From positions 1 through 64,000 of the forward strand of contig CAYRAM010000002.1 in the NCBI GenBank assembly GCA_964422295.1: a stretch of DNA of 64,000 nt, written 5' to 3'. Each line of letters starts with the position of its first letter. Position 1 is the first letter of the stretch. This stretch comes from UBA12191 sp964422295 (GTDB lineage: Bacteria; Planctomycetota; UBA8108; UBA1146). Below the pieces are notes generated by a model. It was not told where the DNA came from. It did not search any database and saw only the letters and a list, made by a program, of their open reading frames with translations. The position numbers and the translations under genes are program-made. Below are positions 18,364 through 26,899 of the stretch, piece by piece.

Positions 18364-20937
18364 ATGTTTCTGTGGGGCCTTGCACCACTCCCCGCCCAGG
18401 GGATCGGCGGAGAAGATTGTGCCTCGGCGGCGGTGATAGACACGATTCCCTTCTTCGCCATCGGAGACACCTGTAGCGCACTGGACGACTACAACGAAAG
18501 TTGTCCGTTCACCCCTACGGGTGGACGCGACGTTGTCTATCGGTACACACCGGACACCGACATCACCATCACGATCGATCTTTGCACCTCCGGATTTGAT
18601 ACCAAGGTTTACCTTTACATGGGCAGTTGCCCAACCGTTCCGAATTCCGGAGTGCAGGTGGCGTGCAACGACGACGCTTGCGGAGTGAACGGGTGGCGCT
18701 CGCAGCTGGTCGATGTCGACCTGCTGGCGGGTGTGGACTATTTCCTGGTGGTCGATGGTTACGCAGCTGCCGACTGCGGAAGTTATGACCTGAGCATCGC
18801 CGAGAGGGCCCCCTCGGATCTATGCGAGCTGGCGGAGGTGATTTCAATTCCGTGGAGTGGGGCTGTCTCGACCATCGGGGCCGTCGATGACTACAACGAA
18901 TCCTGTCCTTTTGACGTGGGGGGGGCTCCCGATGTGGTCCGCCGATTTGTCGCAGCAGAGACGGGGGAGATCCGCATCGATCTTTGCGAGTCCAATTTTG
19001 ATACCAAGGTTTACGTTTACGAGGGAATCTGCCCAGCGGCCGGAAGCCAGAATGGATCTACAGGATCGGGCACCGCCATCGGGTGTAGCGACGATGCCTG
19101 TGGTGACAACGGTTTTAGATCCCGTCTGTCTTTCATGGTGACGGAAGGGGTCGAGTACTTCGTGGTTTTTGATGGCTACGGAATCAACGACTCCGGTGAA
19201 GCGGTGGGGACCATTACAGATGTTCCGCCAGCGGGGCCCGGAGAGGAGTGTGAACAGGCTTTCGTCATTCCTGCACTGCCTTTTCAGGCAGATGGAATTA
19301 CGGAGGGAGTCTCCCGTTTCGAACACCAGTGCCAGTTCGTGTTTGCAGGCGCGCCGGAGCATTTCTATCGCTACACCGCAACCCAGGACACCTGGATTGA
19401 GATCGACAGTTGTGGCAGTGATTTTGACACCGAGATCACCCTAATCAGTGGCCCCTGCCCGCCTGTTTCCGGAGAGCCGACCAACGCCAGTGTCAGAGCC
19501 TGTAATGATGACGGGTGCGGTATGGATGCGACACGCGCACGCATTCCGGCTGCCTTCGTGGCCGCAGGTGAAACGGTCTCCATCGTTATCGACGGGCATT
19601 CCAGCGGTGATTTCGGAGCGTATTCCCTGCATGTGAAAGAGACGTGTGCGCCGGATCACCCCTCAGAACTTGCCAGTCCCATCGAAGTCGGTACAGGTCC
19701 CATCGGGCTTGCCCTGCATGCAGGTCTCGGTCGACTCTTCGTCACGAACTACGGTGCGAGTTCTCTTTCAGTGATCGATACCGCCACCGATGAGGTGGAG
19801 GCCACGATCCCGGTTTCCTCGGGGCCCTATCGACTCGCTTTGACCCCGGATGGCACGCGACTCTACATCGTCAATTACGTGGCAAACCGGATCGATTGCT
19901 TCGACCCGATGACTCTCGAACTGATGGATTCATTTCCGGCGCAGGGGGTGAGCCCCCTGGGTCTCACCATCACTCCGGATGGGGCATCCCTGTTTGTTGC
20001 CACTGCAGGGGATGGCCGGGTGACCCGTTGGTCAATTCCCGGACATCAGGTCCTCGGAGAAGTGGGTGGCCTCGGTGCTCCCCGCGAAATGATCGCCTCT
20101 CCCGATGGAGATCTGGTATACGTTTCTGATCCTACGGGGGTCAGGGTTTGGGAAATCACGGTGGACACCCTCGTCGCGACTTCGATCGCCGTGGATGAGT
20201 TCCCGCAAGCGCTTGCGTTGACCGAGAATGGACAACACCTGCTGGTCGGCAACTTCGGCTTCGATCGATCTCTGGACCATGCCTCAGTCATCCATCTTCA
20301 CTCCCGGGAGGTGGTCGCCAGACTGCGAATCGGAACCGGACCGGAGGAGATGGTTCGGGTTCCCAATACTCCCTACCTAGCCGTCAGCAATTGGGGGTTC
20401 AGTCGGCACCCCAACACCGGGGCAGGAGAGTTGGGTGCTGGACTCGGGAATGTGGCCATCGTGCGTCTTCCTGATTTCAATCTCGTCGGTGATCCCAACT
20501 CGCCGCCGATGATCGACGCCATCGAAAGGATCATTCCGGTGGGCGGGGATTACACCTTTGGGATTGCGGCGAGTCCCGCCGGGGACAAGATCTACGCCGC
20601 CAACCTTGGTTATGGCGCACAATCCGGCAACACCGTCAGTGTGGTTCAGTTTCCAGGTGGGTGGGTGAGTGGTCGCTTCGTCCGCGGAGATCCCAATGCC
20701 GATGGTGTGATCGATGTTGCAGATCCCATCGCACTGCTGGATTTTCTGTTCGCAGGAGGACCTCTTCAATGCCCGAATGCAGGCGATGTCAATGATGACG
20801 AAGTTCTCGATATTGCCGATCCCGTCGCACTCCTGACCCATCTCTTCTCTGGAGGATCTGCTCCACCGGCACCGGGAGTTTGTGGAGTGGATCCGACACC
20901 CGGAGAGCTCTGTTGTAGTAGCGGGTGTAACCCATAG
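18364..20937 (+). CDS. Secreted protein: three PPC-like domains, YVTN beta-propeller, dockerin
   Basis: 857 aa from the first ATG. Three tandem bacterial pre-peptidase-C-like domains share the pattern DDYNESCPF ... IDLCxSxFDTKVYxYxGxCP ... CNDDxCGxNGxRSxL ... YFxVxDGY. Next come YVTN-type propeller repeats (GRLFVTNYGASSLSVIDTA, TRLYIVNYVANRIDCFDP, DGDLVYVSDPTGVRVWEI), then a dockerin pair (RGDPNADGVIDVADP, GDVNDDEVLDIADP) before a Cys-rich tail. In-frame sequence upstream of the ATG is open back to 18265 and gives a better signal peptide (FRFASLLKILLT-MFLWGLAPLPAQG); an SD (GGAGG, 18310) there is followed by an in-frame ATC at 18319, so initiation may be non-canonical. Confidence 0.82.
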   Translation: MFLWGLAPLPAQGIGGEDCASAAVIDTIPFFAIGDTCSALDDYNESCPFTPTGGRDVVYRYTPDTDITITIDLCTSGFDTKVYLYMGSCPTVPNSGVQVACNDDACGVNGWRSQLVDVDLLAGVDYFLVVDGYAAADCGSYDLSIAERAPSDLCELAEVISIPWSGAVSTIGAVDDYNESCPFDVGGAPDVVRRFVAAETGEIRIDLCESNFDTKVYVYEGICPAAGSQNGSTGSGTAIGCSDDACGDNGFRSRLSFMVTEGVEYFVVFDGYGINDSGEAVGTITDVPPAGPGEECEQAFVIPALPFQADGITEGVSRFEHQCQFVFAGAPEHFYRYTATQDTWIEIDSCGSDFDTEITLISGPCPPVSGEPTNASVRACNDDGCGMDATRARIPAAFVAAGETVSIVIDGHSSGDFGAYSLHVKETCAPDHPSELASPIEVGTGPIGLALHAGLGRLFVTNYGASSLSVIDTATDEVEATIPVSSGPYRLALTPDGTRLYIVNYVANRIDCFDPMTLELMDSFPAQGVSPLGLTITPDGASLFVATAGDGRVTRWSIPGHQVLGEVGGLGAPREMIASPDGDLVYVSDPTGVRVWEITVDTLVATSIAVDEFPQALALTENGQHLLVGNFGFDRSLDHASVIHLHSREVVARLRIGTGPEEMVRVPNTPYLAVSNWGFSRHPNTGAGELGAGLGNVAIVRLPDFNLVGDPNSPPMIDAIERIIPVGGDYTFGIAASPAGDKIYAANLGYGAQSGNTVSVVQFPGGWVSGRFVRGDPNADGVIDVADPIALLDFLFAGGPLQCPNAGDVNDDEVLDIADPVALLTHLFSGGSAPPAPGVCGVDPTPGELCCSSGCNP

Positions 20938-20955
20938 CGTTAAATCCCATATTAG

Positions 20956-20971
20956 TTAGTTACGTAACTAA
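20956..20971. promoter_or_regulatory. Perfect 16-bp palindrome between convergent genes
   Basis: TTAGTTACGTAACTAA is its own reverse complement. It lies between the stops of two convergent genes. It could form only a short 6-bp stem with an ACGT loop, so it is either a weak terminator or a dimeric protein site; neither is proven. Confidence 0.4.
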
Positions 20972-20978
20972 AACAGGA

Positions 20979-22136
20979 TCATTTTCTGCTTTTGATCAAG
21001 TGGTCAATCTCGGTTTTCAGTTTCGGCAGAATTTCATCGTAAGGGTACGCTCCGAGGGATTCCTCACCGCGCTTGAGATTGACGAAGCTCGGGGCACACC
21101 AGAGTCCCAAATCTGCGTCGTCGGTTTCGCCGGGTCCATTCACACGGCAGCCCATGACAGCGATGGTCAGGGAATGTTCCTGATAGGCCTTGGAGAGTTC
21201 CTTGACCTCCTTGGCCAGTTTGACGAAGTCGCCATTTTCGACCCGTGAGCAGGAAGGGCAGGAGATGATGTTGGGCCCGCTCGATTCGTAGCGGACCACA
21301 CTGCGAACCCTGCCGGCGTAGACGTCGTCGATGATGTTCTGACCCTCGATGATCTCCTGCTGCTTCTCCTCATTCGGGAGGGTCAGAGAGACACGCAGGG
21401 TGTCACCGATTCCGCGGGAGATCAGTTGCTCGAAAGCGACGCGGGTCTTGATGACTCCGTCGGGGGGTAATCCCGCTTCCGTCACACCGAGGTGCAGGGG
21501 AATCTCTGGTCTTTGCTCGGAAAATCGGCGGTTCGCCTCGATCACCGTATTCGGATTGGAATCCTTGAGGGAGACGACGTACCGTTCGAAGCCGATGGAA
21601 TCGAGATACTCGGAGTGCTCCAACGCGCTTGCCACCAGCGGTGAAATATCATCGTCTGCAGGCCATTTCTCTTTTTGAAGCGGGTCCACCGAGCCACAGT
21701 TGACCCCGATTCTGAGGGCGATATCCGCTGCGACAGCCCAGTTGGCAATCCTTTGGACCTTCTCCTGCCAAGGGACTTTTTTCTCGTGGTGATGCAGATG
21801 TCCGGGGTTGTAGCGAATTTTTGCGACGTGAGGTGCCAGGATTTCAGCGAGGCGCCAATTTTCCTGAAGATCGATGCAGAGATGGGCTTCCACCTTTCCA
21901 GCGATTTTGATGGCTGCTTCCGCATCACTCCGGGAGTCGACCGCCAATCGGACGATTCCGGCACCTGCGGATGACAGTGCATCCACTTGCTGGCAGGTGG
22001 CATCGAGGTCGGTGGTGTGCGTGGCACACATGCTTTGGACGAGGATGGGGTGACCTGAACCGATGACTCGGTCTCCCACCCTGACGGAACGCGTCTCATT
22101 TCTGGTGATGTTCTTTGCTGACACGCGTGACTCCAA
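20979..22136 (-). CDS. ispG: 4-hydroxy-3-methylbut-2-en-1-yl diphosphate synthase
   Basis: Penultimate enzyme of the MEP isoprenoid pathway: reductive dehydration of MEcPP to HMBPP with a [4Fe-4S] cluster. TIM-barrel half: VGDRVIGSGHPILVQSMC, LCIDLQENWRLAEILA, IRYNPGH, LRIGVNCGSV, VVSLKDSNPN, LHLGVTEAG. The C-terminal cluster ligands are ISCPSCSR and GCRVNGPGE. Length 385 aa is in the bacterial range (360-410), without the large insertion of plant and chlamydial forms. Monocistronic as far as visible. Confidence 0.95.
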   Translation of the reverse strand: MESRVSAKNITRNETRSVRVGDRVIGSGHPILVQSMCATHTTDLDATCQQVDALSSAGAGIVRLAVDSRSDAEAAIKIAGKVEAHLCIDLQENWRLAEILAPHVAKIRYNPGHLHHHEKKVPWQEKVQRIANWAVAADIALRIGVNCGSVDPLQKEKWPADDDISPLVASALEHSEYLDSIGFERYVVSLKDSNPNTVIEANRRFSEQRPEIPLHLGVTEAGLPPDGVIKTRVAFEQLISRGIGDTLRVSLTLPNEEKQQEIIEGQNIIDDVYAGRVRSVVRYESSGPNIISCPSCSRVENGDFVKLAKEVKELSKAYQEHSLTIAVMGCRVNGPGETDDADLGLWCAPSFVNLKRGEESLGAYPYDEILPKLKTEIDHLIKSRK

Positions 22137-22998
22137 TACACACGAAGTTGAACTTCGTCGATCCAGATGGAGAGTATCCCTCCGGGATCCGTTTCATTCG
22201 AGCAGATCTTGCGTCAAACGGTAAGATGGGAATGGAAGATGTGTATTCCGGGAGGAAGCAGGCATGAAACCACAGAATGGATTGCAGATCATATATCTAC
22301 CGATCCTGCTTGGACTCTATCTTTGGCTCTCTACGGCACCTGCAACTGAAACCTCGATACCCGGCTTGCGGAACTCCTCTGAAATCGCTGCTCCCAGTGT
22401 CTCCCGGAGGATGGAGACCAATGTCGGTCCTGAGGCTCTCTTGGTCGGGATATTTTGCTCGATAGGAATCCACTTCACCCTTCGCTTCCAGAAATCCCTT
22501 CAGGAGCATGCTCGCAGTCGTTGAGACCGCAATCATGAACACTGACTCTTCTTCACGAAGTATGAGACCGCTGGCATGGGGAGGACTGTAGGGGCCTTCC
22601 GGGGCGACTAAAGCAAATGTCTCCCCCGTAAACTCCCTCGTGAGGCCGAGTGACACAAATTTCGTGATTGAGAGGTTCCTTCTTCCCTCTCCTGGCATTA
22701 GATGGTCCAATAGATACAAGGAATATTCATTCGGGACATAAGTTTTAGTCCCGGGCTCATTTGTGATTGATCGAAGAGGTGTGTCATGGCGGGAATTCCG
22801 GGCGGATGCCTGTGGGCCCCGTCAGGGGTCAAGTAGTCCGGAAATTTCGGCGATCTACTTGCCAATTCTGCCATTCCCTCCACCGATCAGCGGGCGCAAG
22901 TCTCTTGTGAGGGGGCTAATTTGTTTGAGTCAGGACTCGGCAGTCGTTTGACAGATTCAATCTCACACCCTGTGGTTGTCGCCATGCTCCGGGGTCGC
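22137..22998. other. Gene-poor 860-bp region
   Basis: Between ispG and the next secreted-protein gene. It contains one small plus-strand candidate (22264-22524) and a 140-codon minus-strand open frame (22297-22719) without a start signal. I cannot identify either, and the region could be decayed sequence. Confidence 0.4.
22264..22524 (+). CDS. Small hypothetical exported/membrane protein
   Basis: 86 codons. Supported by a strong SD (GGGAGGAAGCAGGC before the ATG) and a convincing signal-peptide-like N-terminus (QIIYLPILLGLYLWLSTAPA). The remainder has a second hydrophobic segment (EALLVGIFCSIGIHF) and no recognisable domain. It may be the 5' remnant of a longer secreted gene. No homology recognised. 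Confidence 0.3.
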   Translation: MKPQNGLQIIYLPILLGLYLWLSTAPATETSIPGLRNSSEIAAPSVSRRMETNVGPEALLVGIFCSIGIHFTLRFQKSLQEHARSR

Positions 22999-25047
22999 AT
23001 GAATAGATCCTCATTAACAATCTTTGTCAGCGCCCTGGTCTTTGCTCTCGTCTTTGGGACGGCCACTCTTGAGGCCCAATTCAGTGCTCCTGAACAGATC
23101 TCACCTCCCGGCCTGGTCATGTCGAAGCCATTCATCGAAATTGACAAGACTTGCCATAGTTGTCTGCCTCCCTATGTCACCTTCAGTGCGCATTCCGATA
23201 CGGAGTTGTTTTTTGGAGGAACACTTACCGGTGGAAATGAATTGATACCGATCTTTGTCACTCCCCCGGGAATCGGAGAGTTGGTCCACAAGCAGGGCCC
23301 ATTAGCCAGTGTTCACATGGCATTCGATCTTATCGTGGCTCCCGGACAGCGAGGAGTCTTTGTGACACAAAGTGTGGCTTCCGGATTTGGAACCCCTGTC
23401 CAGTATGATTCCGGCTTTGCCGATGCCTACAATCCTGCAGTCACCTCGATGGTCGATGGGGTTTGCCTGGTTTCATGGGTGGAAAGTGACTCGATCGGTT
23501 CAGAAGTTTTTTACCGTATCGGATCAAATCCTGAGGTCTCTTTGGGGGCTGGAGAGAGAAGTCAGGTCGCCCGTTTCGCCGATGGATCAGGTGCCGTGTT
23601 GTGGAATGAGGCGGGTCTGTTCAGGTACATCCTGCTGGACTCCTTTTCCCAAGGCCCTGTCCTAGACTTGCACAACTTTGGCTTCACACCTCTCGAGTGG
23701 AGTATTGCGACCCTTCTGGATGGAACACTTCACCTTGTGGCAGCGGATGGCACGACGATTCACCATATGTCGGAAAATCTGTTCACGGGTGTTGCTGCCG
23801 ATTTGGGAACCAGTCGGCAGGCAGGTGGCGCGATTGAAAATCTAAGCCTCGATTCGGTTTCTTCGACTTCGTGGACCGCGACTTGGATCCAGGATCAGGA
23901 GATCAGGCTTGGTCACATGGAATCATCTTCGGTGACCGTAGAAAACCTCGGACTGGTTGCTACGGAACAAGCGATGAGTCTCGATTTCGCCGGCAATGTC
24001 CACCTGGTGCTGCGGCAGGATGACGGTTCCCTCCACTACCAGAACAATATTCCCGCACCTGAAGTGCTGTTCACGATCAATACCGAGGATGACGGTGTTG
24101 CTCCCCACGAAATCATTTTTGAGAGTCTTAGCAATGGAATGATCACGGATCACTTCTGGGACTTTGGAGACGGTCTAACGAGTACGGAATCATCGGGTAC
24201 CCATGTCTACATCGAACCGGGACAGTACTTTGTGAGTCTTACGGTCACAGGTCCTGGGGGCACAAGCTTCCAGCAAGCGACGCTGCCAGTTTCCGTGACC
24301 TCGCCCGACAACTACATGAAGTTTGCTGATATCTCAGTCTTCGGCGGTCAGCCTGTATTCCACCCCGTTCTCGGAACCCACACCGATCCTCTTCAGGGCT
24401 ACCAGATCGGTGTCGAATTCGATGGAACATTTCTGCAGATGAATGAAGTCTCTATTGCGGGAACGCAAGCAGCTCAACTTTCCCCGGAGTTCATCATTTC
24501 CAATATTTTTGATACAGGGGCCGATTCCAGTCTCTACCTGGCAGTTATCTTCGATACATTGCCGCCCTTTGACGGAAGGACTGTTAGTCCTGGAGTGAAT
24601 CACACCCTGTGTACTCTGAATTATGATGTCGCGATGGGGTTACCATTGGGGAGTTCGACAGAGTTGCGGTTTGCAAACGGTATCGGTTTTCCTCCCATCA
24701 ACACCATCTACGCCATCGAGGGCGGGCTGGCTCTGGAACCCTATTTCATCCAAGGGACCATCCTCGTATCTGAACAGCCCCAGTTCCTCTTCATCCGTGG
24801 CGATTCCACATATGATCAGAGCGTCAACATCGCAGATGCGATATTCCAACTCGATTATCTCTTCACAGGTGGCCCACACTCCGTTTGCCCCGATGCAGCG
24901 GATTCCAACGACGATGGGGTGCTCAATATCGGGGATGCGGTATATACCCTCTCGTACCTCTTCGCCGGCGGGGAAACCATTCCATACCCCTATCCCGGTT
25001 ATGGCCTAGATCCCACAGAGGACTCTCTCGGTCCCTGTTTGCCGTGA
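22999..25047 (+). CDS. Secreted protein with PKD, cohesin-like and dockerin domains
   Basis: About 682 aa. Signal peptide NRSSLTIFVSALVFALVFGTATLEAQ. The first ~340 residues look like a beta-propeller-type repeat region. Near residue 370-450 there is a PKD domain (HFWDFGDGLTSTES, HVYIEPGQYFVSLTVTG). Next is a cohesin-like beta-sandwich (GYQIGVEFDGTFLQMNEVSI, LCTLNYDV), then a dockerin pair (FIRGDSTYDQSVNIADAIFQ, DSNDDGVLNIGDAVY). Having both cohesin-like and dockerin modules in one chain would permit self-assembly. The ATG at 22999 immediately precedes the signal peptide; the frame is open from 22921. Confidence 0.8.
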   Translation: MNRSSLTIFVSALVFALVFGTATLEAQFSAPEQISPPGLVMSKPFIEIDKTCHSCLPPYVTFSAHSDTELFFGGTLTGGNELIPIFVTPPGIGELVHKQGPLASVHMAFDLIVAPGQRGVFVTQSVASGFGTPVQYDSGFADAYNPAVTSMVDGVCLVSWVESDSIGSEVFYRIGSNPEVSLGAGERSQVARFADGSGAVLWNEAGLFRYILLDSFSQGPVLDLHNFGFTPLEWSIATLLDGTLHLVAADGTTIHHMSENLFTGVAADLGTSRQAGGAIENLSLDSVSSTSWTATWIQDQEIRLGHMESSSVTVENLGLVATEQAMSLDFAGNVHLVLRQDDGSLHYQNNIPAPEVLFTINTEDDGVAPHEIIFESLSNGMITDHFWDFGDGLTSTESSGTHVYIEPGQYFVSLTVTGPGGTSFQQATLPVSVTSPDNYMKFADISVFGGQPVFHPVLGTHTDPLQGYQIGVEFDGTFLQMNEVSIAGTQAAQLSPEFIISNIFDTGADSSLYLAVIFDTLPPFDGRTVSPGVNHTLCTLNYDVAMGLPLGSSTELRFANGIGFPPINTIYAIEGGLALEPYFIQGTILVSEQPQFLFIRGDSTYDQSVNIADAIFQLDYLFTGGPHSVCPDAADSNDDGVLNIGDAVYTLSYLFAGGETIPYPYPGYGLDPTEDSLGPCLP

Positions 25048-25214
25048 CATGCGCAGGATTCCAAGGATCTCCTGACTCAAACGTACCTGAGCATACGTCT
25101 TCCCGAAATTGCCGATTGCATCCCCTTCTCTTCTGAATGGTGGATTCGCTTCACTCCGGTGTTTCTAATGTGTTCGATGTCAACAACCTGAACCGAGCAC
25201 CATGGGAGGAACGG

Positions 25215-26774
25215 ATGAAGACCGTCAGAAGTTATACCGGTGAAAAGTGGCACGCTGCAGAAGGTGGCAAGGGAGTCGAACTTCGGGATCCATCCACGGA
25301 GGAGCCTCTCGCCCACGTGTCTGCCGACGGTTTGAATATGGGGGACTTGGTTCAACACGCCAGAAATCAAGGCGGGGCTGCACTGCGAGAGTTGTCCCAT
25401 GAGAGTCGTGGTGAATTGCTGGTGGGAATGTCTAAGGCGATACACGGGATCCGTGATGAGCTTCTTGAACTCTCCATGAAATCGTGTGGCACCACTCGCA
25501 AGGACTCCAAGTTTGACGTCGACGGGGCATCGGGGACTCTCTACCACTATGGTGCATTGGGCCAGGAATTGGGTTCGGGTGTTTTCCTTGAGGACGGGGA
25601 TGGCGAGCAACTTGGCAGATCTTCCGTTTTTTGGGGGCGTCATGCGCGCGTACCCCGAAATGGAGTTGCGATTCATATCAACGCATTCAATTTCCCTGCC
25701 TGGGGTTTTGCAGAAAAAGCTGCCGCTGCGATTCTTGCGGGAATGCCAGTGGTCACCAAGCCCGCCTCCAGCACGTGTCTCGTTACCGAGCGCTGCATCG
25801 AGGCGATCGTCGAAGCGGGGGTTCTTCCAGACGGAGTGTTGAGTCTGATTTGCGGTTCGGTAGGCGATCTGTTTGAACATCTGAATGAGCAGGATGTGGT
25901 TGCATTCACGGGATCCGCAGGCACGGCCCTGCGCATTCGCTCCCATGCCAATCTGCTCGCGAAATCGATTCCGGTGAATGTGGAAGCGGACAGTCTGAAT
26001 GCCGCTTTTCTTGCCGATGACATTGAACCCGGCTCGGAGACCTGGAATCTGATGATTCGAGAAGTGGCCAGGGAAGTGACACAAAAGAGTGGTCAGAAGT
26101 GTACTGCGGTCAGAAGGATTTTTGTTCCGAACAGTCTCAGGGATGCATTTGTGGACGAGTTCATTGAAGAACTTGGTAACAGGGTAACCGGCACTCCTTA
26201 CGCTGATTCAGTCAATATGGGCCCCTTGGCTACTGAAGATCAATTGGAGTCAGTACTCGAGGGGATCTCCCGATTGCGTGAAGTTGCGGATGTGATTCAC
26301 GGGACCGGAGAGCGTTGTGATGGAGTCGGTGCAAAAGAAGGACAGGGATATTTTGTCTCTCCGACTTTGCTGGAGGCTCGCGATGAGGGGGGTGATGAGA
26401 TCATTCACGATCTCGAAGTGTTTGGCCCGGTTTCCACCCTGTGTCGCTACGATGGGACTTCTGCCTCTGCTGCTTGTTTGAATAGCAGGGGAGCGGGAAC
26501 CCTGGTGACTTCCATTTACAGCGACTCTGATGAATGGGTCCATGACTTCCTGCGGCGGGGGGGGTCATACAGTGGACGATTCTACCTCGCTTCCGAGCGA
26601 ATGGCTCCCCAGGCTCCTGGATCAGGCCTGGCTCTACCCTCTTCTCTTCATGGAGGACCTGGCAGGGCAGGGGGGGGAGAAGAATTGGGTGGATTGAGGG
26701 CGCTGGATCTCTATTCCCAGCGGATCGCACTTCAAGGAGCAAAGAGAACCGTTGAGACTTTTGTGCGCTCCTGA
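25215..26774 (+). CDS. PaaZ-type aldehyde dehydrogenase (no hydratase domain)
   Basis: 519 aa ALDH-superfamily enzyme resembling the N-terminal half of PaaZ/PaaN. Cofactor region INAFNFPAWGFAEKAAAAIL, TKPASSTCLV, FTGSAGTAL; general base region VNVEADSLNAAF; catalytic Cys in KSGQKCTAVRR; C-terminal EVFGPVSTLCRY. PaaZ is a fusion with a MaoC-like enoyl-CoA hydratase (about 680 aa); that domain is absent here and the gene ends cleanly. Start chosen at ATG 25215 because of GGGAGGAACGG directly upstream; the open frame begins at 25137. Isolated from other phenylacetate genes, so the aldehyde substrate is unknown. Confidence 0.85.
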   Translation: MKTVRSYTGEKWHAAEGGKGVELRDPSTEEPLAHVSADGLNMGDLVQHARNQGGAALRELSHESRGELLVGMSKAIHGIRDELLELSMKSCGTTRKDSKFDVDGASGTLYHYGALGQELGSGVFLEDGDGEQLGRSSVFWGRHARVPRNGVAIHINAFNFPAWGFAEKAAAAILAGMPVVTKPASSTCLVTERCIEAIVEAGVLPDGVLSLICGSVGDLFEHLNEQDVVAFTGSAGTALRIRSHANLLAKSIPVNVEADSLNAAFLADDIEPGSETWNLMIREVAREVTQKSGQKCTAVRRIFVPNSLRDAFVDEFIEELGNRVTGTPYADSVNMGPLATEDQLESVLEGISRLREVADVIHGTGERCDGVGAKEGQGYFVSPTLLEARDEGGDEIIHDLEVFGPVSTLCRYDGTSASAACLNSRGAGTLVTSIYSDSDEWVHDFLRRGGSYSGRFYLASERMAPQAPGSGLALPSSLHGGPGRAGGGEELGGLRALDLYSQRIALQGAKRTVETFVRS

Positions 26775-26841
26775 CACTGACCGCTGGCATCGATGACTTT
26801 ACGTCCATAAGTTGATCGGTCAATTGGGAATCGTAACAAGA

Positions 26842-26877
26842 AACGCCCGCAGGAATCATCCGATCCTGCGGGCGTTT
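26842..26877. terminator. Bidirectional terminator
   Basis: AACGCCCGCAGGA ... TCCTGCGGGCGTT, 13-bp stem, located between the convergent aldehyde dehydrogenase and EF-G genes. Confidence 0.88.
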
Positions 26878-26899
26878 CTGTTTCAGTATCAGAAGAGAG

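Noticed and set aside
22297..22719. 140-codon minus-strand open frame in the gene-poor region
   Set aside because: Composition is protein-like but there is no Shine-Dalgarno, only a TTG or internal ATG start, and no recognisable family. It also overlaps the small plus-strand candidate with better start signals.
25077..26084. 335-codon minus-strand open frame
   Set aside because: Antisense to the PaaZ-type dehydrogenase, whose motifs are unmistakable; the antisense translation has no recognisable domain.
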